Shown piece by piece: positions 17,935-28,727 of a DNA stretch of 64,000 nt. The translations under genes were made by a program, and so were the position numbers. This DNA comes from Pseudoxanthomonas sp. F37 (GTDB lineage: Bacteria > Pseudomonadota > Gammaproteobacteria > Xanthomonadales > Xanthomonadaceae), in the NCBI RefSeq assembly GCF_022965755.1, contig NZ_CP095187.1:1488001-1552000 (forward strand), in the 5' to 3' direction. Positions within the stretch are counted from its first letter, which is position 1. The number at the start of each line of letters is the position of its first letter. The notes beneath the pieces are model-generated. The model did no database searches. It saw only the letters and a list, made by a program, of their open reading frames with translations, and was not told the origin of the DNA.

Positions 17935-18967
17935 GCTGCGGCCGCGCGTCTGGGTGTCGCAGCCGCTGTTCGACGACATCGTCGGGCGGCTGGCGGCGCA
18001 TTTCGACGTGCGGGCTACGGCCGACGTGACCGAACACAGTCCCGAGGCCATCGCCGAAGCGCTGCGCGGCAGCACCGGCGCGCTGGTGACCTTGAACGAA
18101 CGCATCGGCCCCCGGGAAATCGCCGGTGCGGAGCAGCTGCGCGCCATCGCCAACGTCGGCGTGGGCTACAACAACCTGGATGTCGCGGCGCTGACGCAGG
18201 CCGGTATCGTCGCGACCAACACCCCGGACGTGCTGACCGAGACCACCGCCGATTTCGGTTTCGCCCTGCTGATGGCCACCGCGCGCCGCATCACCGAGGC
18301 CGAACGCTGGCTGCGCGACGGCCAGTGGCGGCAGTGGTCGTTCGGTACGCTGCTGGGTGCGGACCTGCACGGCAGCACGCTGGGCATCGTCGGCATGGGC
18401 CGGATCGGGCAGGGGATCGCCCGCCGTGCACGCGGCTTCGGCATGCGCGTGCTGTACCACAACCGCAGCCGCCTGCCAGAGCTCGTCGAGCGTGAGTGCG
18501 GCGCGACCTATGCCGGCTTCGACGATCTGCTGGTCCAGGCCGACCACGTGATCCTGGTGTTGCCTTACTCGCCGCAGGTCCACCACCTGGTCGATGCCGC
18601 GGCGCTGGCGAAGATGAAGCCCACCGCCACGCTGGTGAACATCGCCCGTGGCGGGCTGGTCGATGAAGCCGCGCTGGCCGATGCGCTGGCCGGCGGCCGC
18701 CTCGCTGCCGCCGGCCTGGACGTGTACGAGGGCGAACCCGCCGTGCGTCCGGAACTGCTGGCCCTGCGCAACGTGGTGCTGACCCCGCACATCGCCAGTG
18801 CCAGCCTGGCCACGCGCCGCGCCATGGTGTCGCTGGCGGTGGACAACCTGATCGCCGCGCTGGGCGAAGGGCCGGACGCGGGCCATCCGCCGTCGCCGGT
18901 CAATCCGGACGCGCTGGCTACCGCCTCGACCATCAACACCATCATCGCCAAACGACAGGGAGCCTGA
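17927..18967 (+). CDS. D-isomer-specific 2-hydroxyacid dehydrogenase (glyoxylate/hydroxypyruvate reductase-like)
   Basis: 346-residue NAD(P)-dependent cytoplasmic dehydrogenase. It shows [10 protein letters not shown], the Rossmann stretch [20 protein letters not shown], and the catalytic Arg-Glu-His set: [19 protein letters not shown] and LTPHIASAS. It resembles GhrB/glyoxylate reductase; the exact substrate cannot be told from sequence. The ATG at 17927 lies inside aroC's last codons, so it is probably co-transcribed with aroC. Confidence 0.9.
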   Translation: MAELRPRVWVSQPLFDDIVGRLAAHFDVRATADVTEHSPEAIAEALRGSTGALVTLNERIGPREIAGAEQLRAIANVGVGYNNLDVAALTQAGIVATNTPDVLTETTADFGFALLMATARRITEAERWLRDGQWRQWSFGTLLGADLHGSTLGIVGMGRIGQGIARRARGFGMRVLYHNRSRLPELVERECGATYAGFDDLLVQADHVILVLPYSPQVHHLVDAAALAKMKPTATLVNIARGGLVDEAALADALAGGRLAAAGLDVYEGEPAVRPELLALRNVVLTPHIASASLATRRAMVSLAVDNLIAALGEGPDAGHPPSPVNPDALATASTINTIIAKRQGA

Positions 18968-19042
18968 GGCACGTCCGCAGGTTCCCCGAACACAGCCTCC
19001 CTGTCCGCTGTCTTCAACCGAAATCTTTCGCGAATCCTTTCC

Positions 19043-20068
19043 ATGAGCAACCAGAACCGTAGCTTCACCGTCGCTGTCGTCGGCGCCACCGGCGCCGTCG
19101 GCGAAACCATGTTGTCCATCCTGGCCGAACGCCACTTTCCGGTCGGCAAGCTCGTCCTGCTGGCCTCGGCGCGTTCGGCCGGCACCCAGGTCGATTTCAA
19201 GGGCCAGAAGGTCGACGTGCTCGACCTGGAAACCTTCGACCCGACCGGCGTGGACATCGCCCTGTTCTCGGCTGGCGGCAGCGTATCGAAGGAATACGCG
19301 CCGAAGTTCGCCGCCGCCGGTGCGGTGGTGATCGACAACTCCTCCACCTTCCGCTACGACGCCGACGTGCCGCTGGTGGTGTCCGAGGTCAATCCGCACG
19401 CGGCGAAGCACCGTCCGCGCGGCATCATCGCCAACCCCAACTGCTCGACCATGCAGCTGATGCCGGTGCTGGCGCCGATCCACCGCGAGTACGGCATCGA
19501 GCGCATCAACGTGGCCACCTACCAGTCGGTGTCGGGGGCCGGCCGTTCCGGCCTGGAGGAACTCGGTCGCCAGACCGCGCAGTTGCTGGCCTTCCAGGAC
19601 ATCGAGCCGAAGAAGTTCCAGGCGCAGATCGCCTTCAACCTGATCCCGCACATCGACGAGTTCCAGCCCAACGGCTACACCAAGGAAGAGATGAAGCTGG
19701 TCTGGGAGACCCGCAAGATCCTCGAGGACGACAGCATCCAGGTCAATCCCACCGCCGTGCGCGTGCCGGTGTTCTACGGGCACTCCGAGGCCGTCAACAT
19801 CGAGACCAGGAAGAAGATTTCGCCGGAACAGGCCCGTGAACTGCTGCGCGCCGCGCCCGGCGTGGAAGTCGTCGACGAGCCCAGGGCGGGCGGCTATCCG
19901 ACGCCGGTCACCCATGCCTCGGGTCGCGACCCGGTGTTCGTCGGCCGCATCCGCGAGGACTTCTCGCATCCGCGCGGCCTCAACCTGTGGGTGGTGGCCG
20001 ACAACATCCGCAAGGGCGCGGCCCTGAACGCCGTGCAATTGGCCGAACTGGTGGCGAACGGCGGCTGA
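19043..20068 (+). CDS. asd: aspartate-semialdehyde dehydrogenase
   Basis: Second step of the aspartate family pathway (lysine, threonine, methionine, diaminopimelate); 341 residues. NADP-binding VVGATGAVGETML opens the protein; the catalytic Cys lies in IIANPNCSTMQL; GAGRSG and the late SGRDPVFVGRIREDFSHP complete the family pattern. The region before the ATG is pyrimidine-rich with no clear Shine-Dalgarno. fimV and truA follow, as in pseudomonads. Confidence 0.97.
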   Translation: MSNQNRSFTVAVVGATGAVGETMLSILAERHFPVGKLVLLASARSAGTQVDFKGQKVDVLDLETFDPTGVDIALFSAGGSVSKEYAPKFAAAGAVVIDNSSTFRYDADVPLVVSEVNPHAAKHRPRGIIANPNCSTMQLMPVLAPIHREYGIERINVATYQSVSGAGRSGLEELGRQTAQLLAFQDIEPKKFQAQIAFNLIPHIDEFQPNGYTKEEMKLVWETRKILEDDSIQVNPTAVRVPVFYGHSEAVNIETRKKISPEQARELLRAAPGVEVVDEPRAGGYPTPVTHASGRDPVFVGRIREDFSHPRGLNLWVVADNIRKGAALNAVQLAELVANGG

Positions 20069-20106
20069 GCGGCTATAGTCGTGCCCGGGAAACATGGGGA
20101 AGGGCC

Positions 20107-21861
20107 GTGAAACCGAAGCACAGACCTCGGACGGCAGCACTCCGCCTGGCCGGCATGATCGGGCTGGGGCTGGCATTGCTGAGCAATGCCGCCCTCGCGC
20201 TCGGCCTGGGGGAGATCAAGGTCAAATCGCAACCCGGCCAGCCGCTGCTGGCCGAGATCCCGATCATTTCCAGCGAGCCGGGCGAGCTGGAACAGCTGCG
20301 TGCGCGCCTGGCCTCGCCGGTGACGTTCGAGCGCGTCGGCCTGCCGCGCCCGCAGGGCCTGGTCAACGAACTGGACTTCAGCGTCGCGCTGGATGAAGCC
20401 GGACGCCCGGTGGTGCGCGTCACCAGCCGCACGCCGGTGGACGTGCCGGCGGTCAATTTCCTGATCGAAGTGGACTGGGGCCAGGGCCGGCTGGTGCGCG
20501 AGTACTCCGCGCTGGTCAGCGCGCCGGGCACGCTGGCGGCGGCCGGACAACCCGTGATCGATGCGCCGGCCGCCGCGCCGGCGGACACCATCGCGCGCCC
20601 GGTCGCGCCTGCCGTGGCCACCGTGCCGGAACCCGCGCCGGCCGAGCAGGCGCCACCGCCCGCGCCCACGCGTCCGGCGCCCGTGCCTTCTTCGCCGGCA
20701 CCTGCGGTCGCGGCCACGCCGCCCGCGCAGGTCGCAGCGGGCGATGCGCTGGCGCCCGTGCGCCGCGGGCAATCGCTGTCGCAGGTCGCGGCGCCGCTGG
20801 CGCGCGCGCAGGGCTACACCCTGGACCAGGCGATGGTCGCGCTGCTGCGCGCCAACCCCGAAGCCTTCATCAACGGCAACATCAATCTGCTCAAGCAGGG
20901 CGCGGTGCTGCGCGTGCCGGAGTCGGCCCAGGCGCAGGCCATCCTCGAGGACGAAGCCGCCGCCCTGGTGCGCAGCCAGATCGCCGAGTGGCGACGCGCG
21001 CGCGCGCCCATTCCGCAGCCGGCCGCCGTGGTGGACCCGGCGCCTGCGGCGACCGCCGCGCCGTCGGCACCGCCCGCGCCCGTGGCCGGCGCGCGCCTGG
21101 AAATCGCTCCCGCGGCCACTGGCACGTCGGGTTCTGGAACGCAGTCCGGCGTGAGCGCCGGCGGTGAGGGCGAGATGTTGGCGAACGAACAGTTGCAGCA
21201 GTCGAAGGAAGACCTGGCCGCGCGCGAAGCCGAGGTGCAGGAACTGCGCTCGCAGGTGGCGGAACTGGAAAAGCTCAAGGCCCAGCAGGAGAAGCTGCTG
21301 GCCATGAAGGACAGCGACCTGGCCGCCGCACAGCAGCGCCTGGCGCAGGCCAATGGCGGCGAAGGCGGCATCCCGGTCTGGGCGTGGGCGGGCTTCGGCC
21401 TGCTGTTCGTCGGCGCACTGGCGTGGGGCTTCGCCCAGCGCCGCCAGCGAACGTCGCCAGCGCCGGTGCCGCGCAATCCGGTGTTCGGCCATGCGCCGGC
21501 GGACAGCCGGGCCGCGGAACTGGCCGCGGCGATGCCGCAGGCGGCCACGCCCGACGCCGAGCCCGCCCCCAGTCCCGTGCTGGAGCCGGCGGTCAGCGTA
21601 CCGGTCGCCGCCGCGCCGAAGTCGCCGCCGAAACCTGCGCCCGCGGTGGGCCCCACCTGGCATGCCGGCAGCGGCCCAGCGCCTGCCGCTGCGCCGGCAT
21701 CGCCGCAGCCGCCTGCCGGTCGTGATCGACTGGAACTGGCCGTGGCCTACCTGGACCTGGGCGATGTGGCGACCGCACGCGACCTGTTGAACGAGGTCGT
21801 GGCCGGCCAGGACGCGACGGCGCGCGACGAGGCGCTGCAACTGCTGCGCGAGATCGGATGA
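20107..21861 (+). CDS. fimV: FimV/HubP-type polar protein
   Basis: 584-residue inner-membrane protein that in related bacteria binds peptidoglycan at the pole and organises type IV pili. Order: signal sequence (MIGLGLALLSNAALA), FimV N-terminal domain (GLGEIKVKSQPGQPLLAEIP), Ala/Pro-rich linker, LysM-like block (VRRGQSLSQVAAPLARAQGY), coiled coil (SKEDLAAREAEVQELRSQVAEL), membrane helix (VWAWAGFGLLFVGALAW), a second Ala/Pro linker, and a C-terminal TPR-like helix pair (LAVAYLDLGDVATARDLLNEVV). The GTG at 20107 has a GGGGAAGGG ribosome site. It is shorter than Pseudomonas FimV. Confidence 0.9.
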   Translation: MKPKHRPRTAALRLAGMIGLGLALLSNAALALGLGEIKVKSQPGQPLLAEIPIISSEPGELEQLRARLASPVTFERVGLPRPQGLVNELDFSVALDEAGRPVVRVTSRTPVDVPAVNFLIEVDWGQGRLVREYSALVSAPGTLAAAGQPVIDAPAAAPADTIARPVAPAVATVPEPAPAEQAPPPAPTRPAPVPSSPAPAVAATPPAQVAAGDALAPVRRGQSLSQVAAPLARAQGYTLDQAMVALLRANPEAFINGNINLLKQGAVLRVPESAQAQAILEDEAAALVRSQIAEWRRARAPIPQPAAVVDPAPAATAAPSAPPAPVAGARLEIAPAATGTSGSGTQSGVSAGGEGEMLANEQLQQSKEDLAAREAEVQELRSQVAELEKLKAQQEKLLAMKDSDLAAAQQRLAQANGGEGGIPVWAWAGFGLLFVGALAWGFAQRRQRTSPAPVPRNPVFGHAPADSRAAELAAAMPQAATPDAEPAPSPVLEPAVSVPVAAAPKSPPKPAPAVGPTWHAGSGPAPAAAPASPQPPAGRDRLELAVAYLDLGDVATARDLLNEVVAGQDATARDEALQLLREIG

Positions 21862-21879
21862 CGGGCGCGGAGTGATGTC

Positions 21880-22683
21880 GTGACGCGCTATGCGCTGGGC
21901 GTCGAGTACGACGGCGGCGGTTTCCTGGGATGGCAGCGGCTGAGCAAGTCCGGCACGCCGGACGACACCACCACCGTGCAGGCGGCGCTGGAGAACGCGC
22001 TGTCGTCGGTGGCCGATGCCCAGGTGGACACGGTCTGCGCCGGCCGCACCGATGCCGGGGTGCACGCGCAATGCCAGGTGGTCCACTTCGACAGCGACGC
22101 CGCGCGCACGCCGCGCGGCTGGTTGCTGGGCGCCACCGCGCGCCTGCCCCCCGCGGTCTGCGTGCGCTGGTGCCAGCCGGTGGCCGGTGATTTCCATGCG
22201 CGCTTCTCTGCGCGCGCGCGGCGCTATCGCTACACGCTGGTGAACCGGTTGGCGCGGCCGGCGCTGGAGCGCCAGTACCTGAGCTGGGAAAAGATGCCGC
22301 TGGACGCCGACGCCATGCACCGCGCCGCCCAGGTGCTGGTGGGCGAGAACGATTTCAGCGCGTTCCGCACCGTGCACTGCCAGTCGCCGCACGCCATGCG
22401 CAACCTGCACGCGATCTCGGTCGAGCGCCAGGGCGAGCGCGTGGTCGTCCAGGTGCAGGCCAATGCGTTCCTGCACCACATGGTGCGCAACATCGTGGGT
22501 TCGCTGCTGGTGGTGGGGCGTGGCGAACGGCCGGAGGGCTGGATCGGCGAACTGCTGGCGGGCCGCGACCGCACCGTCGCCGGGCCGACGGCGCCGCCCG
22601 ATGGGCTGGTGTTCGTCAGTCCACTGTATCCGGCCGAATGGGGCCTGCCGTCGGAAGTGACCCTGCCTGCCGCCATGGGCTGA
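21880..22683 (+). CDS. truA: tRNA pseudouridine(38-40) synthase
   Basis: Makes pseudouridine at positions 38-40 of the tRNA anticodon arm; 267 residues. The catalytic Asp is in [30 protein letters not shown] and [14 protein letters not shown] are family blocks. The GTG start gives [19 protein letters not shown], the expected N-terminus. It lies 18 bases after fimV and 22 before trpF in the asd-fimV-truA-trpF run. Confidence 0.96.
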   Translation: MTRYALGVEYDGGGFLGWQRLSKSGTPDDTTTVQAALENALSSVADAQVDTVCAGRTDAGVHAQCQVVHFDSDAARTPRGWLLGATARLPPAVCVRWCQPVAGDFHARFSARARRYRYTLVNRLARPALERQYLSWEKMPLDADAMHRAAQVLVGENDFSAFRTVHCQSPHAMRNLHAISVERQGERVVVQVQANAFLHHMVRNIVGSLLVVGRGERPEGWIGELLAGRDRTVAGPTAPPDGLVFVSPLYPAEWGLPSEVTLPAAMG

Positions 22684-22705
22684 GCCGCCGGGTTACCCTT
22701 GCGCC

Positions 22706-23338
22706 ATGCATACGCGCATCAAGTTCTGCGGGCTGACCCGCGCCGAGGATGTCCGCTTGGCGGTGGAACTGGGCGCGGACTACATCGGCCTGGTGTTCGC
22801 GCCGCGCAGCCCCCGTCGGCTGCTGCTGGGCCAGGCGCGCATGCTGCGCGAGCTGGTGCCGGAGGAAATCGGCGTGGTGGCGCTGGTGATGGACAACCCG
22901 CGCAACGAGATCGACCAGATCATCGAATCCCTGCAGCCGGACCTGTTGCAGTTCCACGGCGCCGAGGACGATGCGTTCGCCGGTTCGTTCCCGCGGCCGT
23001 TCTGGAAGGCGATCGCGATGGGCGGGCAGGACGGGGGCGCCTTCGCCAGCCTGGCGGCCTATCCCAGCGCGAGCGGCTTTCTTTTCGACGGCCACGGGGC
23101 GGGCGAGCAGGGTGGCAGCGGGCAACGGTTCGACTGGCGGCAGATGCCGGCGGTCAGCGACCGGCCATGCCTGCTGGCCGGCGGCCTGTCGCCCGACAAT
23201 GTCGGGCTTGCGCTGCGCACTGCGCGTCCGTGGGGCGTGGATGTGTCCAGCGGCATCGAGACCGCGCCCGGCGAGAAGGATCCGGAGAAGATGCGACGCT
23301 TCGTCGATGCGGTCCGCACCGCCGACACCCGCGGCTAG
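22706..23338 (+). CDS. trpF: phosphoribosylanthranilate isomerase
   Basis: Third step of tryptophan synthesis; 210-residue TIM barrel. It shows IKFCGLTRAEDV (catalytic Cys near residue 7), GLVFAPRSPR, LLQFHGAEDD, LAGGLSPDNV and DVSSGIETAPGEKD. Its TAG and the stop codon of the convergent LysR gene overlap by four bases. That regulator separates it from trpBA. Confidence 0.96.
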   Translation: MHTRIKFCGLTRAEDVRLAVELGADYIGLVFAPRSPRRLLLGQARMLRELVPEEIGVVALVMDNPRNEIDQIIESLQPDLLQFHGAEDDAFAGSFPRPFWKAIAMGGQDGGAFASLAAYPSASGFLFDGHGAGEQGGSGQRFDWRQMPAVSDRPCLLAGGLSPDNVGLALRTARPWGVDVSSGIETAPGEKDPEKMRRFVDAVRTADTRG

Positions 23339-24225
23339 CCCGCGGACAGCAGGTCGCGGCGCAGCCAGTCGGCCAGCAGGGGGATGCGCGCATCCGGATT
23401 GCCGCGCGCGGCGCACAGCGCCCAGGTTCCGCCGGTGTCGGCGAACCCCCAGGGCGCGACCAGGCGCCCGCTGTCCAGGTCGGCCTGTACCAGTTCTCTG
23501 GGTGCGATGGCGACGCCCAGGCCGGCGGCCGCCGCCTCCAGCAGATAGGTCAGGTGATCGAAACCGGTGCCCAGGCGCGGTGCGTCCGTCAGCTGCTGCG
23601 ACGCCAGCCAGCGCGGCCAGGCCTGCGGCCGCGAGGCGGTGTGCAGCAGCGGTTCGTCCAGCAGCGCGCGCGGCGGACCCTTGCGCAAGGCGTCGAACCG
23701 TGCGTGACGGGGGCTGAGCACCGGGCCGATCCGCTCGGGCGCCAGCGGCCAGACCTGCCATCCCGGGGGCCACGGCGCTTCGCCCAGGAACAGGGCGGCA
23801 TCCAGCCCCGCGGCCGCGAGGTCCATCGCGCCTTCCTGCGCGGACAGATGGAGGGTCAGGTCGGGCAGGTCCGCCGCCAGGCGCTCCAGGCGGGGAATGA
23901 CCCAGCGCGCCAGCAGGCTGCCCGGGCAGCCAAGCACCAGTGCCGGCGCGCGCGGACCGCGCTGCAACGCGGTCCAGCCCGCCTGCAGCACGCCGAACGC
24001 TTCGCCCGCACTGTCGCGCAGGCGATGGCCATCGCCCGTCAGGGCCAGGCCCCGCCCGTCGCGGACGAACAGCGGACGGCCCAGCGCGTCTTCGAGCGCG
24101 CGGATATGCCGGCTGACGGCACCATGGGTGACGTGCAGCTCGGTGGCGGCCTGGCTGACGCTGCCCAGGCGGGCCGCGGCCTCGAAGGCACGAAGGGCAT
24201 TCAACGAAGGCAGGGAGCGGCTCAT
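23335..24225 (-). CDS. LysR-family regulator, TrpI-like by position
   Basis: 296-residue LysR-type regulator. The N-terminal helix-turn-helix covers about residues 6-65 (LRAFEAAARLGSVSQAATELHV, THGAVSRHIRALED), followed by an effector-binding domain. It is divergent from trpB with a 95-base gap, and a perfect 15-bp palindrome begins four bases before its start codon. This matches the Pseudomonas trpI-trpBA layout, where TrpI activates trpBA with indoleglycerol phosphate. The sequence is also GcvA/AmpR-like (N-terminus LPSLNALRAFEAAARLGS), so the trp role rests on context. Confidence 0.88.
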   Translation of the reverse strand: MSRSLPSLNALRAFEAAARLGSVSQAATELHVTHGAVSRHIRALEDALGRPLFVRDGRGLALTGDGHRLRDSAGEAFGVLQAGWTALQRGPRAPALVLGCPGSLLARWVIPRLERLAADLPDLTLHLSAQEGAMDLAAAGLDAALFLGEAPWPPGWQVWPLAPERIGPVLSPRHARFDALRKGPPRALLDEPLLHTASRPQAWPRWLASQQLTDAPRLGTGFDHLTYLLEAAAAGLGVAIAPRELVQADLDSGRLVAPWGFADTGGTWALCAARGNPDARIPLLADWLRRDLLSAG

Positions 24226-24228
24226 TCT

Positions 24229-24243
24229 GTGAGTTTAACTCAC
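24229..24243. promoter_or_regulatory. LysR-box palindrome GTGAGTT-T-AACTCAC
   Basis: A perfect 15-bp dyad containing the LysR consensus T-N11-A (24230/24242). It abuts the LysR start codon and lies 78 bases before trpB. Likely the operator for autoregulation and for trpBA activation. Confidence 0.7.
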
Positions 24244-24320
24244 GGGTTTGTCCGGAATAGTCGGTTTTCGCGGAGATGACGGTGCGATAACGTGAGGCAT
24301 CGCTTCCCCGGAACCTCGCC

Positions 24321-25532
24321 ATGCAGCCCGTCACCGACTTCCACGCCTACCCGGACGCCCGCGGCCACTTCGGCCGTCACGGCGGGCGCTTCGTCGCCGA
24401 AACCCTGATCGGTCCGCTGCAGGAACTGGCCGCCGCCTACGACACCGCCCGCGTCGATCCGGCCTTCATCGCCGCCTTCGACAAGGACCTGAAGCATTAC
24501 GTCGGCCGGCCCAGCCCGATCTATCACGCCGAGCGCCTGAGCCGCGAAGTCGGCGGCGCGCAGATCCTGCTCAAGCGCGAGGACCTGAACCACACCGGCG
24601 CGCACAAGATCAACAACACCATCGGACAGGCGCTGCTGGCCAGCCGCATGGGCAAGAAGCGGATCATCGCCGAGACCGGCGCCGGCCAGCATGGGGTGGC
24701 CAGCGCCACCGTCGCCACCCGGCTGGGGCTGGAATGCGTGGTCTACATGGGCGCTACCGACATCGAGCGCCAGAAGATCAACGTCTACCGGATGAAGCTG
24801 CTCGGCGCGACCGTGGTGCCGGTGACCAGCGGTTCGGCCACGCTGAAGGATGCGCTGAACGAGGCCATGCGCGACTGGGTGACCCACGTGCACGACACGT
24901 TCTACATCATCGGCACCGTCGCCGGCCCGGACCCGTATCCGCGCATGGTGCGCGACTTCAACGCCGTGGTCGGCCGCGAGGCGAGGGCGCAGATGCTGGC
25001 CGACTACGGCCGCCTGCCGGACGCCATCACCGCCTGCGTCGGCGGCGGCAGCAACGCGATCGGCCTGTTCCACGCCTTCCTCAACGACGCCAGCGTGCGC
25101 ATCGTCGGTGCCGAGGCCGCCGGCGACGGCATCGGCACCGGTCGCCATGCGTCTTCGCTGTCCGCCGGCCGCGTCGGCGTGCTGCATGGCAACCGCACCT
25201 ACGTGATCTGCGACGACGACGGGCAGATCATCGAGACCCACTCCATCTCCGCCGGCCTGGATTACCCGGGCGTCGGTCCGGAGCACGCCTTCCTGAAGGA
25301 CAGCGGGCGCGCCGAGTACGTCGGTGTCACCGACGAGGAAGCGCTGGCCGCGTTCCATCGCCTGACCCGCACCGAGGGCATCCTGCCGGCGCTGGAGTCC
25401 AGCCACGCGGTCGCCCAGGCGATCAAGCTGGCGCGCGAACTGCCCAAGGACCACCTGGTGCTGTGCAATCTGTCCGGCCGTGGGGACAAGGACGTGCACA
25501 CCATCGCCGCCCGCGAGGGGATCAGCCTGTGA
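24321..25532 (+). CDS. trpB: tryptophan synthase beta chain
   Basis: PLP enzyme joining indole and serine to tryptophan; 403 residues. The PLP lysine is in [11 protein letters not shown]; the ammonia/serine site is [11 protein letters not shown]; the phosphate-binding loop is [10 protein letters not shown]. It starts [22 protein letters not shown], typical for TrpB. The trpA GTG overlaps its TGA, so the alpha-beta complex is made in step. Confidence 0.97.
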   Translation: MQPVTDFHAYPDARGHFGRHGGRFVAETLIGPLQELAAAYDTARVDPAFIAAFDKDLKHYVGRPSPIYHAERLSREVGGAQILLKREDLNHTGAHKINNTIGQALLASRMGKKRIIAETGAGQHGVASATVATRLGLECVVYMGATDIERQKINVYRMKLLGATVVPVTSGSATLKDALNEAMRDWVTHVHDTFYIIGTVAGPDPYPRMVRDFNAVVGREARAQMLADYGRLPDAITACVGGGSNAIGLFHAFLNDASVRIVGAEAAGDGIGTGRHASSLSAGRVGVLHGNRTYVICDDDGQIIETHSISAGLDYPGVGPEHAFLKDSGRAEYVGVTDEEALAAFHRLTRTEGILPALESSHAVAQAIKLARELPKDHLVLCNLSGRGDKDVHTIAAREGISL

Positions 25533-26326
25533 GCCGCTTCGAAGCCAAGTTCGCCCAACTCACGGCCGCCGGCCGCAAGGCCCTGGTCCCGTTCATCACC
25601 GCCGGCGATCCGTCGCTGGAATCCACGGTCCCGGTGATGCATGCGCTGGTCGATGCGGGTGCGGATGTCATCGAACTGGGCGTGCCTTTTTCCGACCCGA
25701 TGGCCGACGGCCCGGTCATCCAGCGCAGCTCCGAACGCGCGCTGGCCCGCGGCGCGGGCCTGCGCTACGTGCTGGAGGCGGTGGAGGTGTTCCGCCAGCA
25801 GGATGACACCACGCCCATCGTGCTGATGGGCTACCTGAACCCGATCGAGATCCACGGGGCGGAGCGCTTCGCCCGCGAGGCGGTCGCCGCCGGTGTGGAT
25901 GGCGTGTTGCTGGTGGACCTGCCGCCGGAAGAAGCCGAGGAGACCCGTGCGGTGTTCAACCGGGAGGGGCTGGCCCTGATTGCGCTGGCATCGCCGACCA
26001 CCTCGTCCGAGCGCCTGCGGATGCTGTGCGGGACCGCGCAGGGCTACCTGTACTACGTCAGTTTCGCCGGGGTGACCGGCGCCTCCGAGCGATTGGATGC
26101 GACCGCGGCCGGCGAACGCCTGAAGCTGCTGCGGGGAGCCTCCCGCGCGCCCGTGGTGGCCGGATTCGGCATCAAGGACGCCGACAGCGCCCGCGCGATG
26201 GCGGCCGATGCCGACGGCGTGGTGGTGGGCAGCGCGCTGGTGGCCGCGCTGGCGGAAGCCGGCGATGAAGCGCCCGCGCGCGCGGCGGCGTTCCTGGCGC
26301 CGTTGCGGGCGGCGCTGGACGGCTGA
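25529..26326 (+). CDS. trpA: tryptophan synthase alpha chain
   Basis: Cleaves indole-3-glycerol phosphate and channels indole to TrpB; 265 residues. Catalytic Glu is in [16 protein letters not shown] and Asp in [20 protein letters not shown] and [13 protein letters not shown] are the phosphate-side loops. It starts at a GTG overlapping the trpB stop (GTGA). Confidence 0.97.
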   Translation: MSRFEAKFAQLTAAGRKALVPFITAGDPSLESTVPVMHALVDAGADVIELGVPFSDPMADGPVIQRSSERALARGAGLRYVLEAVEVFRQQDDTTPIVLMGYLNPIEIHGAERFAREAVAAGVDGVLLVDLPPEEAEETRAVFNREGLALIALASPTTSSERLRMLCGTAQGYLYYVSFAGVTGASERLDATAAGERLKLLRGASRAPVVAGFGIKDADSARAMAADADGVVVGSALVAALAEAGDEAPARAAAFLAPLRAALDG

Positions 26327-26413
26327 GCCACCGTACGGTCGTGCATGGACGACTGAGCTAAACTGCCGCGCTAATCCATTGGGCCCCTCCCGGGGCAGGC
26401 AGCAAGACCACGC

Positions 26414-27303
<890 letters not shown>

Positions 27304-27307
<4 letters not shown>

Positions 27308-28653
27308 GCCGCAAATACTTCGGTACCGACGGCATCCGTGGGCGCGTCGGCACCAGCCCCATCTCCGCCGATTTCGTGCTGCGCCTGGGCAACGCCCTGG
27401 GGCGCGTGCTGTGCGAGAAGGCGGGCGATGCGCGTCCGGTGGTGGTGATCGGCAAGGACACCCGCATCTCCGGCTACATGTTCGAAGCCGCGCTCGAGGC
27501 CGGGCTGGTGGCCGCAGGCGCCGACGTGCAGCTGATGGGACCCATGCCCACGCCGGCGGTGGCGTTCCTGACGCGCACGCTGGGTGCCGATGCCGGCATC
27601 GTGATAAGCGCATCGCACAACCCGCATTACGACAACGGCATCAAGTTCTTTTCCGCCGAGGGCGAGAAGCTGGACGATGCGACGGAGCTGGCCATCGAGG
27701 CCGCGCTCGACGCACCGTTCTTCACCGCCGAATCCGAGAAGCTGGGCAAGGCGATCCGCACGCGCGACGCGGTCGGCCGCTACATGGAATTCTGCAAGGC
27801 CAGCGTGCCGCGCCGTTTCGACCTGAAAGGCCTGAAGGTGGTGCTGGACTGCGCGCACGGCGCCACGTACCACATCGCGCCGCTGCTGTTCCGCGAACTG
27901 GGTGCCGACGTGGTCACCATCGGTGCCGAGCCCAACGGCGTCAACATCAACGACGGCGTCGGCTCCATGCACGTGGAGAACCTGGCCGCCAAGGTGCGCC
28001 AGACCGGCGCCCGCCTGGGCATCGCCTTCGATGGCGACGGCGACCGCGTGCTGATGGCCGACGGAGCCGGCACGCCGGTGGATGGCGACCAGCTGATCTA
28101 CCTGCTGGCGCGCGACTGGCAGGCCAGCGGGCGGTTGCGCGGGCCGGTGGTCGGCACGCTGATGACCAACTACGGCCTGGAGCGCGCACTGGCCCAGCTG
28201 GAAATCCCGTTCGTCCGCACCAAGGTGGGCGACCGCTACGTGCACCAGGCGCTGGTCGAAGGAAATGCGGTGCTGGGCGGCGAAGCCTCCGGCCACCTGC
28301 TGTGCCTGGACCGCACCACCACCGGCGATGCCATCATCGCCGCACTGCAGGTGCTGGAAGCCCTGCGCCGCCGCCGGCAGACGTTGCGCGAGGCCCTGGA
28401 CGGGCTGACCATGCTGCCGCAGAAGACCGTCAACGTGAAGCTGGCCAACGGCAGCCGGCCGACCGAGGCCGCCAGCGTGCAGGCGGCGCTGGCGCAGGCG
28501 CAGGCGGCGGTGTCCGGGCGCGGTCGTGCGTTCCTGCGTCCCTCCGGTACCGAGCCGGTCGTGCGCGTCACGGTGGAAGCCGATGACGATGCGCTGGTGA
28601 AGAGCACGCTGGAAACGCTCGCCGAGGCCGTGCGCGCCGCCGCGGCGGCTTGA
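27304..28653 (+). CDS. glmM: phosphoglucosamine mutase
   Basis: Converts glucosamine-6-phosphate to glucosamine-1-phosphate for peptidoglycan and LPS; 449 residues. The phosphoserine loop is [12 protein letters not shown] (Ser104), the Mg site FDGDGDR, the sugar loop GEASGH and the phosphate loop [11 protein letters not shown]. It is coupled to accD by ATGA, unlike pseudomonads where folC follows accD and glmM follows folP. Confidence 0.96.
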
Positions 28654-28727
28654 GCCGGATCAATGAACTTCCGGCGCGGCGATGGTCCCATGGCCTCCCG
28701 CGCCTTTTCCCTGTTGGAGCAGATTGC

